Source: Chloroflexota bacterium
GTDB lineage: Bacteria; Chloroflexota; Limnocylindria; QHBO01
NCBI GenBank assembly: GCA_025699005.1
Contig: JAILWI010000004.1
Span: 62,001 to 126,000, forward strand
Length of the DNA stretch: 64,000 nt
Direction of reading: 5' to 3'
The translations under genes and the position numbers were made by a program. The notes under the pieces were generated by a model. That model was not told where the DNA came from. It saw only the letters and a program-made list of their open reading frames with translations, and made no database searches. The number at the start of each line of letters is the position of its first letter. Positions within the stretch are counted from its first letter, which is position 1. Below are positions 39,632-48,195 of this stretch, piece after piece.

Positions 39632-41676
39632 TAAGCCGCAGTCACCTGGTTGCGACCGGCGCGCTTGGCCATCGAGAGCGCCACGTCGGCGGTGCTCACG
39701 AGCCCGGACAGCGACTCCTCCTCCGGCCCGACGGACGCAACCCCGGCACTGACCGTGCAGCGGATGGGCTCACCGTCCGCGCCGATGAAGGACGTCTCCG
39801 CGAAGCGCCGCCGGATGTCCTCGGCGACGTGGAGCGCGCCGTCGCGGCTGGTGCCGACGAGGACGGCGACGAACTCCTCGCCGCCATACCGCGCGACGAT
39901 GTCGGCCCGGCGCAGCCGGCCGGCGAGGATCTCGCCGAACCCGGCGAGCACGGCGTCGCCCGTGGCGTGCCCGCGCTCCTTGTTGACCGCGCCGAAGTGG
40001 TCGAGGTCGAAGATGATCGCCGACACGTCGGGCCTGACCGCCTCCGCCTGCCGGACGCGCTGCGCGCTGAGCTGCTCGAAGGTGAGGTCGAAATAGCGCC
40101 GGTTCGGCACGCCGGTGAGGACGTCACGGATCGACCGCTCGTGGACCCGCCCGAACTCGAGCGAGTTCGCCACGGCCAGCGCGGCGAGGTCCGACATCAT
40201 GCGCACCGCGCCCCGCTCATCCGCGTCGAACGGCCGGTCGAGATCGAGTCGGGCGAGGCCCAGCGTCGCGACGACCGACCCGTCGATGATGATCGGTGCG
40301 CAGGTGATGGCGACCTCGAGCTCCGGCATGACGTCGCTCATGGCGCGGGCACGATCCGAGACGGTCGTCCGGTCATGGGTGATCGCCAGCCCATCACGGA
40401 TCACGGCGCCGGTGATGCCATCGCCCGATTCGACCGTGCGGCCGATCACGGACGGCGCCCCCTGGGCCGCGACGACGGTGTGCGTGTCCGCGCCGTCGTC
40501 GGCGAGGGTGAACTGGACGATGTCGGCCGGGACGACCTCGCCCGCAGCCTGGACGATGCGGGGGAACAGCGAGTCGCGATCGAGGGACTGGGTGATCTCG
40601 CGGGCGAACGTGGCGATGCGGGCCAGGCGCCCGGCGCGGTCGGCCTCTGCGTCCTTGGCGACGCGCAGGCCCTCGCCGGCAAGCCGTCGTTCCTGCATGG
40701 CGGCCGCGATGATCATCGAGGACAGGAAGATCACGGCGATGAGGATCTGGGCCTGCCCGATCTGCACGCCGCGTCCGGGATTGAGGGATGCGATCGGCCC
40801 GTAGCCGGCGATCGTGCCGGCCATCGCCAGCGACCCGACCGACGCGGTCGCCAGCGCGGCGCCGACCGTGCCGAAACGGACGCCGATCACGACGAGGAGC
40901 AGGAACACGGGATAGGCGGCGAGCTGGATCGCCGTCTCGATCGGGAAGAAGGAGATGATCGTGAGACCGAGGATGCTGGCCGCAAGGACCAGCGCCTCGG
41001 CGACGCGGCGCCACGGCATCGGCGGCCACAGGCGGATCGACGGCGCGACGATGAGGAGTGGTGCGACCGTCATCACGCCTCCCGCATCGCCGATGAACCA
41101 CGTGAGCCACGTGGGGGCCAGAGGGGCGCCCGTCACGATGGCCGCGGTGGCGGCGCCGATCGTCGCGCCGACGGCCGGTGCACCGAGGACGGCGAAGGCC
41201 ACGAACAGGCCAACGCCGCGGACCGTGGAAAGAACCGCGCCGCCGTGGTGTCGAAGGATCGTGGCGGCCAGGAGGGGCTCGAGGGAGTTCGCCAGCACGA
41301 ACCCCGCGACCATCGGGGGCGGGTTGCCGGCCGAGAGGTTCGCGGCCGCGACGGCGACCGCCACTCCGCCGATGATGAGTGGCCAGCGGCGAACCGAAGT
41401 CAGCAGGAGTGCCCCGACGGCGATGCCCGCCGGTGGCCAGATGCCGGCCACGTTCAGCGGCTCGAAGATGAAGACGAGGCTCAGGCGAGCGGCGACGGCG
41501 TAGGCCACCGCGACGGCCACCAGGAGCACCATGCCGCGAGTGTCGATTGCGGGATGAACGCGCTCGACCGCCGCTCCTTCTCCGGAGAGGGAACGCTGGT
41601 CGACCCGGCCAACCCCCTCCGATGAAACGGTCGATTGCACGGTCCCATGGTGCCCGGCGTCACCGCCCACGAACAC
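39631..41676 (-). CDS. MASE1-GAF-GGDEF diguanylate cyclase
   Basis: Protein of up to 681 aa. A MASE1-like sensor of about eight helices begins near MVLLVAVAVAYAVAARLSLVF (WPPAGIAVGALLL, PPMVAGFVLANSLEPLLAA). A coil and a GAF-like domain follow (LFPRIVQAAGEVV, DDGADTHTVVA), then a GGDEF domain with GGEEF and an RRAD inhibitory site five residues before it, so it should make c-di-GMP with product inhibition. The true start is uncertain: the GTG at 41676, another GTG at about 41637, or the ATG at 41532. The stop codon lies at the IS boundary and is intact. Confidence 0.88.
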   Translation of the reverse strand: MFVGGDAGHHGTVQSTVSSEGVGRVDQRSLSGEGAAVERVHPAIDTRGMVLLVAVAVAYAVAARLSLVFIFEPLNVAGIWPPAGIAVGALLLTSVRRWPLIIGGVAVAVAAANLSAGNPPPMVAGFVLANSLEPLLAATILRHHGGAVLSTVRGVGLFVAFAVLGAPAVGATIGAATAAIVTGAPLAPTWLTWFIGDAGGVMTVAPLLIVAPSIRLWPPMPWRRVAEALVLAASILGLTIISFFPIETAIQLAAYPVFLLLVVIGVRFGTVGAALATASVGSLAMAGTIAGYGPIASLNPGRGVQIGQAQILIAVIFLSSMIIAAAMQERRLAGEGLRVAKDAEADRAGRLARIATFAREITQSLDRDSLFPRIVQAAGEVVPADIVQFTLADDGADTHTVVAAQGAPSVIGRTVESGDGITGAVIRDGLAITHDRTTVSDRARAMSDVMPELEVAITCAPIIIDGSVVATLGLARLDLDRPFDADERGAVRMMSDLAALAVANSLEFGRVHERSIRDVLTGVPNRRYFDLTFEQLSAQRVRQAEAVRPDVSAIIFDLDHFGAVNKERGHATGDAVLAGFGEILAGRLRRADIVARYGGEEFVAVLVGTSRDGALHVAEDIRRRFAETSFIGADGEPIRCTVSAGVASVGPEEESLSGLVSTADVALSMAKRAGRNQVTAA

Positions 41677-41699
41677 CGGTACCTTGGTCCCGGTCGTCC

Positions 41700-42554
41700 C
41701 TACCGGTCGAGGAAGCGGCGGAGGAAGTGGGTCGTCTCCTCGTGACGAGGGTCGTTGAGCACCTGCTCCGGCGGCCCCTGCTCGACGATCACGCCGTTCT
41801 CCATGAACACGACCCGATCGGCGGCCTCCTGGGCGAAGTGCATCTCATGGGTGACCACGATCATCGTCGTCCCGCTGTGGGCCAGGTCCTCCATGACGAC
41901 GAGCACCTCCCCGATGAGCTCCGGATCGAGCGCCGATGTCGGCTCGTCGAAGAGCAGCACCTTCGGCTCCATGCACAGCGCACGGGCGATCGCCACGCGC
42001 TGCTTCTGGCCGCCCGACAGGCGTGCCGGGTACTCGTCACGCTTCTCGGCCAGGCCGACGACCTCGAGGTAGTACTCCGCCCGCTTCGTGGCGTGCTCGA
42101 CGGAGTGTCCCAGCACGTGCGTCGGCGCCTCGATGCAGTTCGCGAGGACGCTCATGTGGGGGAACAGGTTGAAGTCCTGGAACAGCATCCCGGCGCGCAT
42201 CCGAATCTGGCGGATCTGCTCACGGTGTCGCCGGTCGCGAGCATGGAGCGGATCGGCGTCGACGCGGACGCCATCGACCTCGATCGAGCCCACGGTCGGC
42301 TCCTCGAGGAAGTTGATGCAACGGAGGAGCGTCGTCTTCCCCGAGCCCGACCTGCCGATGACCATCACCGCCTCGCGCTGGCGAACCTCGAGGTCCACCC
42401 CACGCAGCACGTGGTTCTGGCCGAAGTACTTGTGGATGCCCTCGACCTTCACGATCGGCTCGCCGATGTGGGAGGGGAGGTTGCTCCCGCTCTCGTAGCC
42501 GCTCGTCGACGTTGCCTGCCGGGCGCCGAGATCGGGGAGAGGCGCGTCGGTCAT
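41700..42554 (-). CDS. Polar amino-acid ABC importer, ATPase
   Basis: Cytosolic ATPase of 284 aa, close to GlnQ/HisP/ArtP. Walker A GRSGSGKTT, Q-loop FQDFNLFPHMSVLAN, signature LSGGQKQRVAIARAL, Walker B VLLFDEPTSALDPEL and switch His THEM are all present. An N-terminal extension of about 30 residues precedes the fold. Its ATG overlaps the permease stop by four bases (ATGA). The substrate class, a polar or basic amino acid, is inferred from family and operon. Confidence 0.95.
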   Translation of the reverse strand: MTDAPLPDLGARQATSTSGYESGSNLPSHIGEPIVKVEGIHKYFGQNHVLRGVDLEVRQREAVMVIGRSGSGKTTLLRCINFLEEPTVGSIEVDGVRVDADPLHARDRRHREQIRQIRMRAGMLFQDFNLFPHMSVLANCIEAPTHVLGHSVEHATKRAEYYLEVVGLAEKRDEYPARLSGGQKQRVAIARALCMEPKVLLFDEPTSALDPELIGEVLVVMEDLAHSGTTMIVVTHEMHFAQEAADRVVFMENGVIVEQGPPEQVLNDPRHEETTHFLRRFLDR

Positions 42555-43360
42555 CGGTCGCCCCGGGCCATTCGTCGCTCCAGGCGCTCCTGGAAGAAGC
42601 TGAAGATGATCGTCAGCACCCAGTAGGCGAGCGCCGCGATGAGCAGCGCCTCGAGCGTGCGGAACTCCTGGGTTCCCGCGCTCCGCGCCCGCCACAGCAG
42701 CTCCTGGACCGCGATCGTGGATACGAGCGCCGAGTCCTTGATCATCGCCACGAAGTCGTTGCCGATGGCCGGGATCACGATCCGCACGGCCTGCGGCAGA
42801 ACGACCCGGCGCATGACGAGGCGCTCCGGCATCCCGAGTGCCTCGGCCGCCTCGCGCTGACCCGGGGCGACTGCCTGGATGCCGGCCCGGAAGATCTCGG
42901 TCATGTAGGCGCCGTAGTTGAACCCGAGGGCGATGATCCCCGCCGGCAGCGCCGGCAGCACGATGCCGAGCTGCGGCAGAGCGAAGAAGATGAAGAAGAT
43001 CTGGATCAGCAGCGGGGTACCGCGCACCAGCGAGACGTAGAGCGACGCGGCGCCGTTGATGACCGGGTTGGAGGAGAGTCGGGAGACGGCCCCGATGAGC
43101 GCCAGGATTGTCGCCAGGACCATCGAGACGACGCTGAGGATGATCGTCGTCGTCGTTCCCTGGAGGATGAATGGGCTCCACTCGGCGATGAAGTCCAGCT
43201 GGATGTTGCCCGTGATCCAGAGCGCGAACAGCAGGGACCCGACAAGCGCCACCCACGTGGCGGAAAACCAGAGCCGCCACGAGATGCGCCGGCGACGGTC
43301 CGTCGTCGCGATCTGGTCCAGGATCGGCCGTGCATCACCGGTCGTGGATGCCGTGGCCAT
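42551..43360 (-). CDS. Polar amino-acid ABC importer, permease
   Basis: Membrane protein of 269 aa with a basic N-terminus and about five helices. The HisM/GlnP-type pattern is clear: GTTTTIILSVVSMVLATILALIG, SLVRGTPLLIQIFFIFF, FNYGAYMTEIFRAGIQAV (EAA loop region beginning GQREAAEALGM), and VIPAIGNDFVAMIKDSALVSTIAVQELL. A single permease suggests a homodimer. AGGAGG lies before the ATG. The hairpin at 43376-43407 sits immediately upstream. Confidence 0.95.
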   Translation of the reverse strand: MATASTTGDARPILDQIATTDRRRRISWRLWFSATWVALVGSLLFALWITGNIQLDFIAEWSPFILQGTTTTIILSVVSMVLATILALIGAVSRLSSNPVINGAASLYVSLVRGTPLLIQIFFIFFALPQLGIVLPALPAGIIALGFNYGAYMTEIFRAGIQAVAPGQREAAEALGMPERLVMRRVVLPQAVRIVIPAIGNDFVAMIKDSALVSTIAVQELLWRARSAGTQEFRTLEALLIAALAYWVLTIIFSFFQERLERRMARGDR

Positions 43361-43375
43361 GCTTGCCTCCTCGAA

Positions 43376-43407
43376 GAACGGGGACGCCGTTACCGGCGTC
43401 CCCGTTC
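43376..43407 (-). promoter_or_regulatory. Perfect 14-bp hairpin between binding-protein and permease genes
   Basis: GAACGGGGACGCCG and CGGCGTCCCCGTTC pair completely, with loop TTAC (GTAA on the transcript, a GNRA-type tetraloop). It begins 24 bases after the binding-protein stop and ends about 15 bases before the permease ATG. No T-run follows. This arrangement usually makes more binding protein than permease by stabilising the upstream mRNA or partly ending transcription. Confidence 0.75.
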
Positions 43408-43431
43408 CTGGTCCGTCATGCCCGGTCGGGC

Positions 43432-44385
43432 CTAGTTCGCGTCCGCGACCTTCGTCAGATCGAGCCCGTCGAACCACTCCTCGCTGAGCGAGGTGAGGGT
43501 CCCGTCCTCGTGCATCTCGCCGATGATCCGGTCGATCTCGTAGAGCAGCTCGTCATGAGGCGGCCCAGACTTGTCGATCGCGACGGCGAGCGGCTCGCCG
43601 AAGACCGGGTCGCCGACCGCAATCACGGGCGAGCCGGCCTCGATGGCGCCCTCGACCGTGGTGGACGAGCTGATCCAGACGTCGAATTCGCTTCGACCGG
43701 CCTGGATCGACTCCGCGCAGTTCGCGTCGGTCGGAAGCGTCGTCGCCTCGGCACCCTCCGGTAGGTCGAACGGAAGATCCTCGAGGCTCGTGATGCCGGA
43801 CCGCTCGCTGACCGCCACCTGGGCGGGGGTGTAGTAGTAGGGCTGGGTGAACGAGAGGATGCCCTTGCGATCCTCGGTGATCGTCATCGATCCGACGCTG
43901 ATGTCCCAGCGCTCGGACCAGCTGCCCGCGGTGATGGCATCCCACTCCGGGGTCTCGAATCGGATGTCGACGCCCAGCCGATTCGCGATCTCGGTGGCCA
44001 CGTCGATGTCGAAGCCGACGAACGATCCGTCCGGCTCGAGGAACGACTGCGGGGCGTAGTTCGGGTCGGTGGAGACGACGATCTCGCCGCGCTCCATGAT
44101 CGTGTCGAGCAGGTCGTCGTCGGAGTCCGCGGGCTCCTCGATCGGATCGGCCTCCGCCAGCTCGAGGTCACCCTCCAGCCAGTCGAGGTAGGTGGTGGCC
44201 TCGCCAACGCACACCAGGTTGCTGATGTTCGCGCCGCCACCGTCCGACGGGGCCATGCTTTCCATGTCGTGGCTGGCCGAAGGCTCGGCCGTGGGGTCTC
44301 CGCTCTCTCCACTGGTACCGCTCTGACAGGCGGCCAGGATCAGCATCGCGATCGGCAGCACCGCGAGGCGTCGCAAATTCTGCAT
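43432..44385 (-). CDS. Polar amino-acid ABC importer, solute-binding lipoprotein
   Basis: Protein of 317 aa. The N-terminus is a lipoprotein signal (MLILAAC, Cys20), then a Ser/Glu/Asp-rich spacer and an SBP_bac_3 domain: GEIVVSTDPNYAPQSFLEPDGSFVGFDIDVATEIANRLG and DAITAGSWSERWDISVGSMTITEDRKGILSFTQPYYYTPAQV, the classic amino-acid-binding pattern. An inserted segment with two Cys lies in the spacer and core. GAAGGAG precedes the ATG. First gene of the importer operon. Ligand unknown; the binding Arg/Asp pair of the family cannot be verified. Confidence 0.94.
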   Translation of the reverse strand: MQNLRRLAVLPIAMLILAACQSGTSGESGDPTAEPSASHDMESMAPSDGGGANISNLVCVGEATTYLDWLEGDLELAEADPIEEPADSDDDLLDTIMERGEIVVSTDPNYAPQSFLEPDGSFVGFDIDVATEIANRLGVDIRFETPEWDAITAGSWSERWDISVGSMTITEDRKGILSFTQPYYYTPAQVAVSERSGITSLEDLPFDLPEGAEATTLPTDANCAESIQAGRSEFDVWISSSTTVEGAIEAGSPVIAVGDPVFGEPLAVAIDKSGPPHDELLYEIDRIIGEMHEDGTLTSLSEEWFDGLDLTKVADAN

Positions 44386-44521
44386 GAGGCTCCTTCTGGT
44401 GGGCGCGGCCGTCGAGGGGGACGACCGAGGTCCGCTGGTTTCGGTCGGGACGTTGTAGCACCTGCGTCGCCCCGCGGCAACACGTTGACCCTCGCTTGCC
44501 GGGCGGGCGATGACGACGCCG

Positions 44522-44704
44522 ATGGATTCCAAGCCCCGCCCACGGCTCTGGCGGTGCCTGGTCGCCATGCTCGACGACGCGCTGCCGATGTCGCTTCGCG
44601 ACCGCGCCGCACGCGACGCTGACGGGCTCGACCATACGAAGTATCGGCTCCGCCGATTCAGGCTCCACATGCTCGAGAAGCGCGGCAAGGGCGGATTACG
44701 CTGA
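44522..44704 (+). CDS. Small basic hypothetical protein
   Basis: Frame of 60 codons rich in Arg, Lys and Leu (PRPRLWRCLVAMLDDALPMSLRDRAARDADGLDHTKYRLRRFR), with GC-rich third positions. An upstream TTGACC with a 17-base spacer lacks a good -10. No family is recognised. It lies 26 bp before the Rieske gene on the same strand, but that gene has its own -10 box. Confidence 0.45.
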   Translation: MDSKPRPRLWRCLVAMLDDALPMSLRDRAARDADGLDHTKYRLRRFRLHMLEKRGKGGLR

Positions 44705-44717
44705 GTCGGCGCCCCGC

Positions 44718-44723
44718 TAGACT
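44718..44723 (+). promoter_or_regulatory. -10 box TAGACT of the Rieske oxygenase gene
   Basis: TAGACT ends seven bases before the ATG at 44731, so the transcript is predicted to be leaderless. Confidence 0.55.
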
Positions 44724-44730
44724 CAGCGCC

Positions 44731-45843
44731 ATGACGACCATCTCGCGCCCCGAGGCAGCGCCCCTCAGCCGGGCCGCCACGCTTCCGTCCCGCTACTACC
44801 TCGACGCCGATGTGCTCGAGCGCGAGAAGGAGCGGGTCTTCGGTCGAACCTGGCAGCTCGTGGCGCGCGCCGACGAGCTTCAGCGGGTCGGCGACTTCGT
44901 GCCCGTCACGGTGCTTGACGAGCCGGTCGTCATCACCCACGGGACCGACGGCGAGCTCCGCGCCTTCTACAACGTGTGCCGCCACCGGGCGGGCCAGGTC
45001 GCCCTGACCAAGGGCAATCGCAAGTCGCTCCAGTGCCGGTATCACGGCTGGACCTACGGACTCGACGGCGCGCTGCGAGCCTGCCCGGAGATGGAGGCCA
45101 CCGAGGACTTCGCGAAGGAAGACTTCGGACTCATCCCGGTGCGCGTCGAGCGCTGGGGGCCGTTCATCTTCGTCAACCTCTCCGACGACGCGCCTCCGCT
45201 GCGGGAGATGCTCGGAGCCATTCCTGACGAGGTCGCGCGCGCCGGCTACGACGTCGACTCGATGCGCCTGGTCGAGCGTCGCGACTACATCATCGAGTGC
45301 AACTGGAAGGTCTACGTCGACAATTACCTCGAGGGCTATCACCTGCCGATCGCGCACCCGCAGCTCTACAAGGAGCTCGACTACGACTCGTACCGGGTCG
45401 AGGAGTTCCGGTACTACTCGAAGCAGCACGCGCCGATCCGGGAGCTGAAGCCCGGCGAGGAGCTCGGACGCGACCGTCGTTACCTCCGTACGCCCGATGG
45501 CGAGGAGGACGCCCTCTACTACTGGGTCTTCCCGAACACGATGTTCAACATCTACCAGGACAACATGTCCTCGAACGTGATCCTGCCGCTCGGCCCCGAT
45601 CGGACCCTCACGATCTTCGAGTGGTTCTTCGCCGAGCCCGGTTCCGGCCCCGGGTGGGAGTCGATGCAGCAGACCATCGCCTTCTCCGACGAGATCCAGC
45701 AGGAGGACATCGTCATCTGCGAGCAGGTCCAGCGCGGCCTGCGGTCACGGGCGTACGACACCGGCCGCTTCTCCGCGAAGCGCGAGAACGGCGTCTACCA
45801 CTTCCAGAATCTCGTCCGCGAGTTCCTGGGCGAGGACGCCTGA
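44731..45843 (+). CDS. Rieske non-heme iron oxygenase alpha subunit
   Basis: Oxygenase subunit of 370 aa. The Rieske [2Fe-2S] cluster is ligated by Cys83/His85 (VCRHRAG) and Cys102/His105 (QCRYHGW). The catalytic domain has NWKVYVDNYLEGYHLPIAHP with the iron ligands His204 and His209, and a distal acidic segment (FSDEIQQEDIVICEQVQRGL). The sequence resembles glycine-betaine or choline-type and carnitine-type oxygenases (GbcA-like) more than aromatic-ring dioxygenases. No reductase partner gene is adjacent, so electrons must come from elsewhere. It converges with the response-regulator gene. Confidence 0.93.
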   Translation: MTTISRPEAAPLSRAATLPSRYYLDADVLEREKERVFGRTWQLVARADELQRVGDFVPVTVLDEPVVITHGTDGELRAFYNVCRHRAGQVALTKGNRKSLQCRYHGWTYGLDGALRACPEMEATEDFAKEDFGLIPVRVERWGPFIFVNLSDDAPPLREMLGAIPDEVARAGYDVDSMRLVERRDYIIECNWKVYVDNYLEGYHLPIAHPQLYKELDYDSYRVEEFRYYSKQHAPIRELKPGEELGRDRRYLRTPDGEEDALYYWVFPNTMFNIYQDNMSSNVILPLGPDRTLTIFEWFFAEPGSGPGWESMQQTIAFSDEIQQEDIVICEQVQRGLRSRAYDTGRFSAKRENGVYHFQNLVREFLGEDA

Positions 45844-45853
45844 GCGCGGCCTC

Positions 45854-46504
45854 TCAGGCCCGTCCGTCGAGGTAGGCGATGACCGCCAGCACGCGGCGGT
45901 TGTCGTCGGGATGCTCCTCGAGGCCGAGCTTCGAGAAGATCGTCGCGACCTGGCCCTCGACCGTCTTCACCGAGATGGAAAGCCGATCCGCCACCGATCG
46001 ATTCGACCGGCCCTCGGCGATGAGCGCCATGACCTCGCGCTCCCGCGGGGTCAGGACGGAGAGACGCTGCTGCGTCGCGCGACCGCGGACGATCTCGTCG
46101 ACGACCGACGGATCGATCGCCGATCCGCCCGCGGCGACGCGCTCCGCGGAGGCGAGGAGCTCGGCCGCGTCGGCGACGCGATCCTTGAGGAGGTAGCCGA
46201 CCCCGCCGCTTCCGCCGGCGAGGAGCCGAAGTGCGTAGTCAGGCTCGAGGAACTGGGAAAGGACCAGCACTCCGACAGCGCCCCCGTGCTCCTCACGGAT
46301 CCGAACCGCGGCGCTCAGGCCGGCCGTGTCCGACGGCGGCATCCGAATGTCGATGACTGCCAGGTCCGGATGGAGGTCGTCGACGAGTGCCAGGAGCTCA
46401 TCGGCGCTGCGCGCCTGGCCCAGGATGGTCGCGCCACCCTCCGTCAGGATTCGCACGACTCCCTCGCGGATGACCGCCGAATCGTCGGCGACGATCACTC
46501 GCAT
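45854..46504 (-). CDS. NarL/LuxR-type response regulator
   Basis: Protein of 216 aa. The receiver domain has VADD with the acidic pocket, the phospho-acceptor Asp52 (VIDIRMPP), a Ser/Thr switch (LVLSQF) and Lys in LLKD. The C-terminal LuxR helix-turn-helix is LTPREREVMALIAEGRSNRSVADRLSISVKTVEGQVATIFSKLGL. All conserved residues are in place. Its start overlaps the kinase stop by ten bases, so the pair is translationally coupled and cognate. Confidence 0.95.
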   Translation of the reverse strand: MRVIVADDSAVIREGVVRILTEGGATILGQARSADELLALVDDLHPDLAVIDIRMPPSDTAGLSAAVRIREEHGGAVGVLVLSQFLEPDYALRLLAGGSGGVGYLLKDRVADAAELLASAERVAAGGSAIDPSVVDEIVRGRATQQRLSVLTPREREVMALIAEGRSNRSVADRLSISVKTVEGQVATIFSKLGLEEHPDDNRRVLAVIAYLDGRA

Positions 46505-48060
46505 GGCAGCCACGCAGCCAGAGTCGTGCCGCCATTGGGCGGGCTCAGGATTTCGAATCGACCATTCAGCGCCCGGACCCGGTCCTGCAGACCCTCGAGG
46601 CCCGATCCGGAGAGGGGATCGGCCCCACCGATCCCATCGTCGACGACCCGGATCGAGAGACCGCTGTCCACCCGCTCCAGCGAGACTTCGACGCGGCTCG
46701 CACGTGCACTGCGCGCGACGTTGGTGAGCGCTTCGGCCACGATGTAGTAGGCCGTCACCTCGGTCGGTAGCGGCAAGCGGCCATTGAGAGCGACGCGCAG
46801 ATCCACCGGGACCGGCGAACGACGGGCGAGCGTTCCGATGGCAGGCCCGAGACCGGCCTCGGTGAGAATGGCCGGATGGATGCCGCGCGCCAGTTCCCGC
46901 ATCTCGTGCATCGCGTCGCGGAGCTCGGTGGCGATCTCGGCCAACCGAGACGGGACTTCCGTGGGTTGGGTCTCGGAGAGCCGCCGTATCTCGTCCAGCC
47001 GCATCGCCACGCTGGTAAGGTGCTGCTGGGCTCCGTCATGCAGCGCGCGCTCGATGCGACGACGCTCAGCGTCTCCCGCGGCCACGATGCGCGCCCGCGA
47101 CGCGCGAAGCTCGGCAAGCTGGGAGCGGAGGAGCTCTGCGAGCTCGTCGTTCTCGATGTATGCACTCAGAGCGTCGTCGACATCGCCCGGATCAGCCTCC
47201 TGGCCCAAGCTGGCCGCGACCCTCGACAGGGGTCCGCCGGCCGAGCGAAGACGGAGCGTGCCGACGAGGAGGCTGATCGGGACGATCGCGCGGGCCGCCG
47301 GGACCAGCCAGCCCAGGAAGGCCTCGAGGCTCTCCGGGACTTCGAGCAGCGGCGCTCGGGTCGCGGTGGTCACGGCGGTCTCCGCCGCATCGTAGGCCGC
47401 GAACGCCATCGCGACGAGCGCTCCGATCATGACCGGGCCGATGACCGTTCGCGTCAGCGACGGGGTGCGCAGCAAGCGCCGTGTCGCCGCCACGACGACC
47501 ACGATGGCCGTGGCGGTGATCGCTGCGCTCCCGACGATCTCTACGGCTTCGAAGGCGAGCCGGTTTTCGAGGATGGCGAACGGGTTCACCAGGCTGCCGG
47601 GCGGAAAGGCATCCGGATAGGTTCGTGGCGGATCCTGGAGCAGCAAGCGCCCGATGCTTCGAGCAACAAAAGCCGATCCCATGCCCCAGATCACGACTCG
47701 GCCGAGAGCGGAGAGGCGCTCCGCGGGGAATGTGAGGGCGAGCAGTGCGAATGCGAGGTCGTAGTAGCCCTCGAAGGAGAAGCCGATCGTCCACAGAGGC
47801 ACGATGCTCGTCGGGCCATAGCTGCCAAGGGACCACAGCGCTCCGCTGAGGACGAGGAGGGGGCCTGTGCGGGAGCTCGGTCGGCGGTGCCAGGCAATCG
47901 CTCCCGTCCCGACGAAGAGCAGGCCGATACCCGTGTCGACGATGAGGAACGTCAGGGGCGCACTGGCGACGATCCCGACGTAATGGGTCACGACCACGAA
48001 TGCCGCAGCGACGCCGGTTGCTGGCCACGGATCGCGGGTCACGACCTTCGCAGGGCCCAT
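46495..48060 (-). CDS. Membrane sensor histidine kinase, HisKA_3/NarL type
   Basis: Kinase of 521 aa. Residues 10-270 hold seven or eight hydrophobic segments with a 7TM-like sensory layout. A coiled linker leads to the dimerisation helix with RRRIERALHDGAQQHL, where His341 is the phospho-acceptor, then the HATPase domain (VVDDGIGG, GSGLEGLQDRVRALNG). It feeds the response regulator downstream. The stimulus cannot be read; the sensor part is not PAS or Cache-like but membrane-buried. Confidence 0.92.
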   Translation of the reverse strand: MGPAKVVTRDPWPATGVAAAFVVVTHYVGIVASAPLTFLIVDTGIGLLFVGTGAIAWHRRPSSRTGPLLVLSGALWSLGSYGPTSIVPLWTIGFSFEGYYDLAFALLALTFPAERLSALGRVVIWGMGSAFVARSIGRLLLQDPPRTYPDAFPPGSLVNPFAILENRLAFEAVEIVGSAAITATAIVVVVAATRRLLRTPSLTRTVIGPVMIGALVAMAFAAYDAAETAVTTATRAPLLEVPESLEAFLGWLVPAARAIVPISLLVGTLRLRSAGGPLSRVAASLGQEADPGDVDDALSAYIENDELAELLRSQLAELRASRARIVAAGDAERRRIERALHDGAQQHLTSVAMRLDEIRRLSETQPTEVPSRLAEIATELRDAMHEMRELARGIHPAILTEAGLGPAIGTLARRSPVPVDLRVALNGRLPLPTEVTAYYIVAEALTNVARSARASRVEVSLERVDSGLSIRVVDDGIGGADPLSGSGLEGLQDRVRALNGRFEILSPPNGGTTLAAWLPCE

Positions 48061-48195
48061 GCGTCGGATCGTGGCACAGGGGGAGCGCGCCGGAAACAGG
48101 GAAAACCCCGGAAGGTTTGGGGGCTGCCCCCGATGTGCTCCGAACTCACCCCTCAGAGCATGAGACGAGGAACACGACACCTCGAGGTCATAGTG

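Noticed and set aside
39829..41625. 598-codon plus-strand frame
   Set aside because: Antisense of the MASE1-GGDEF gene.
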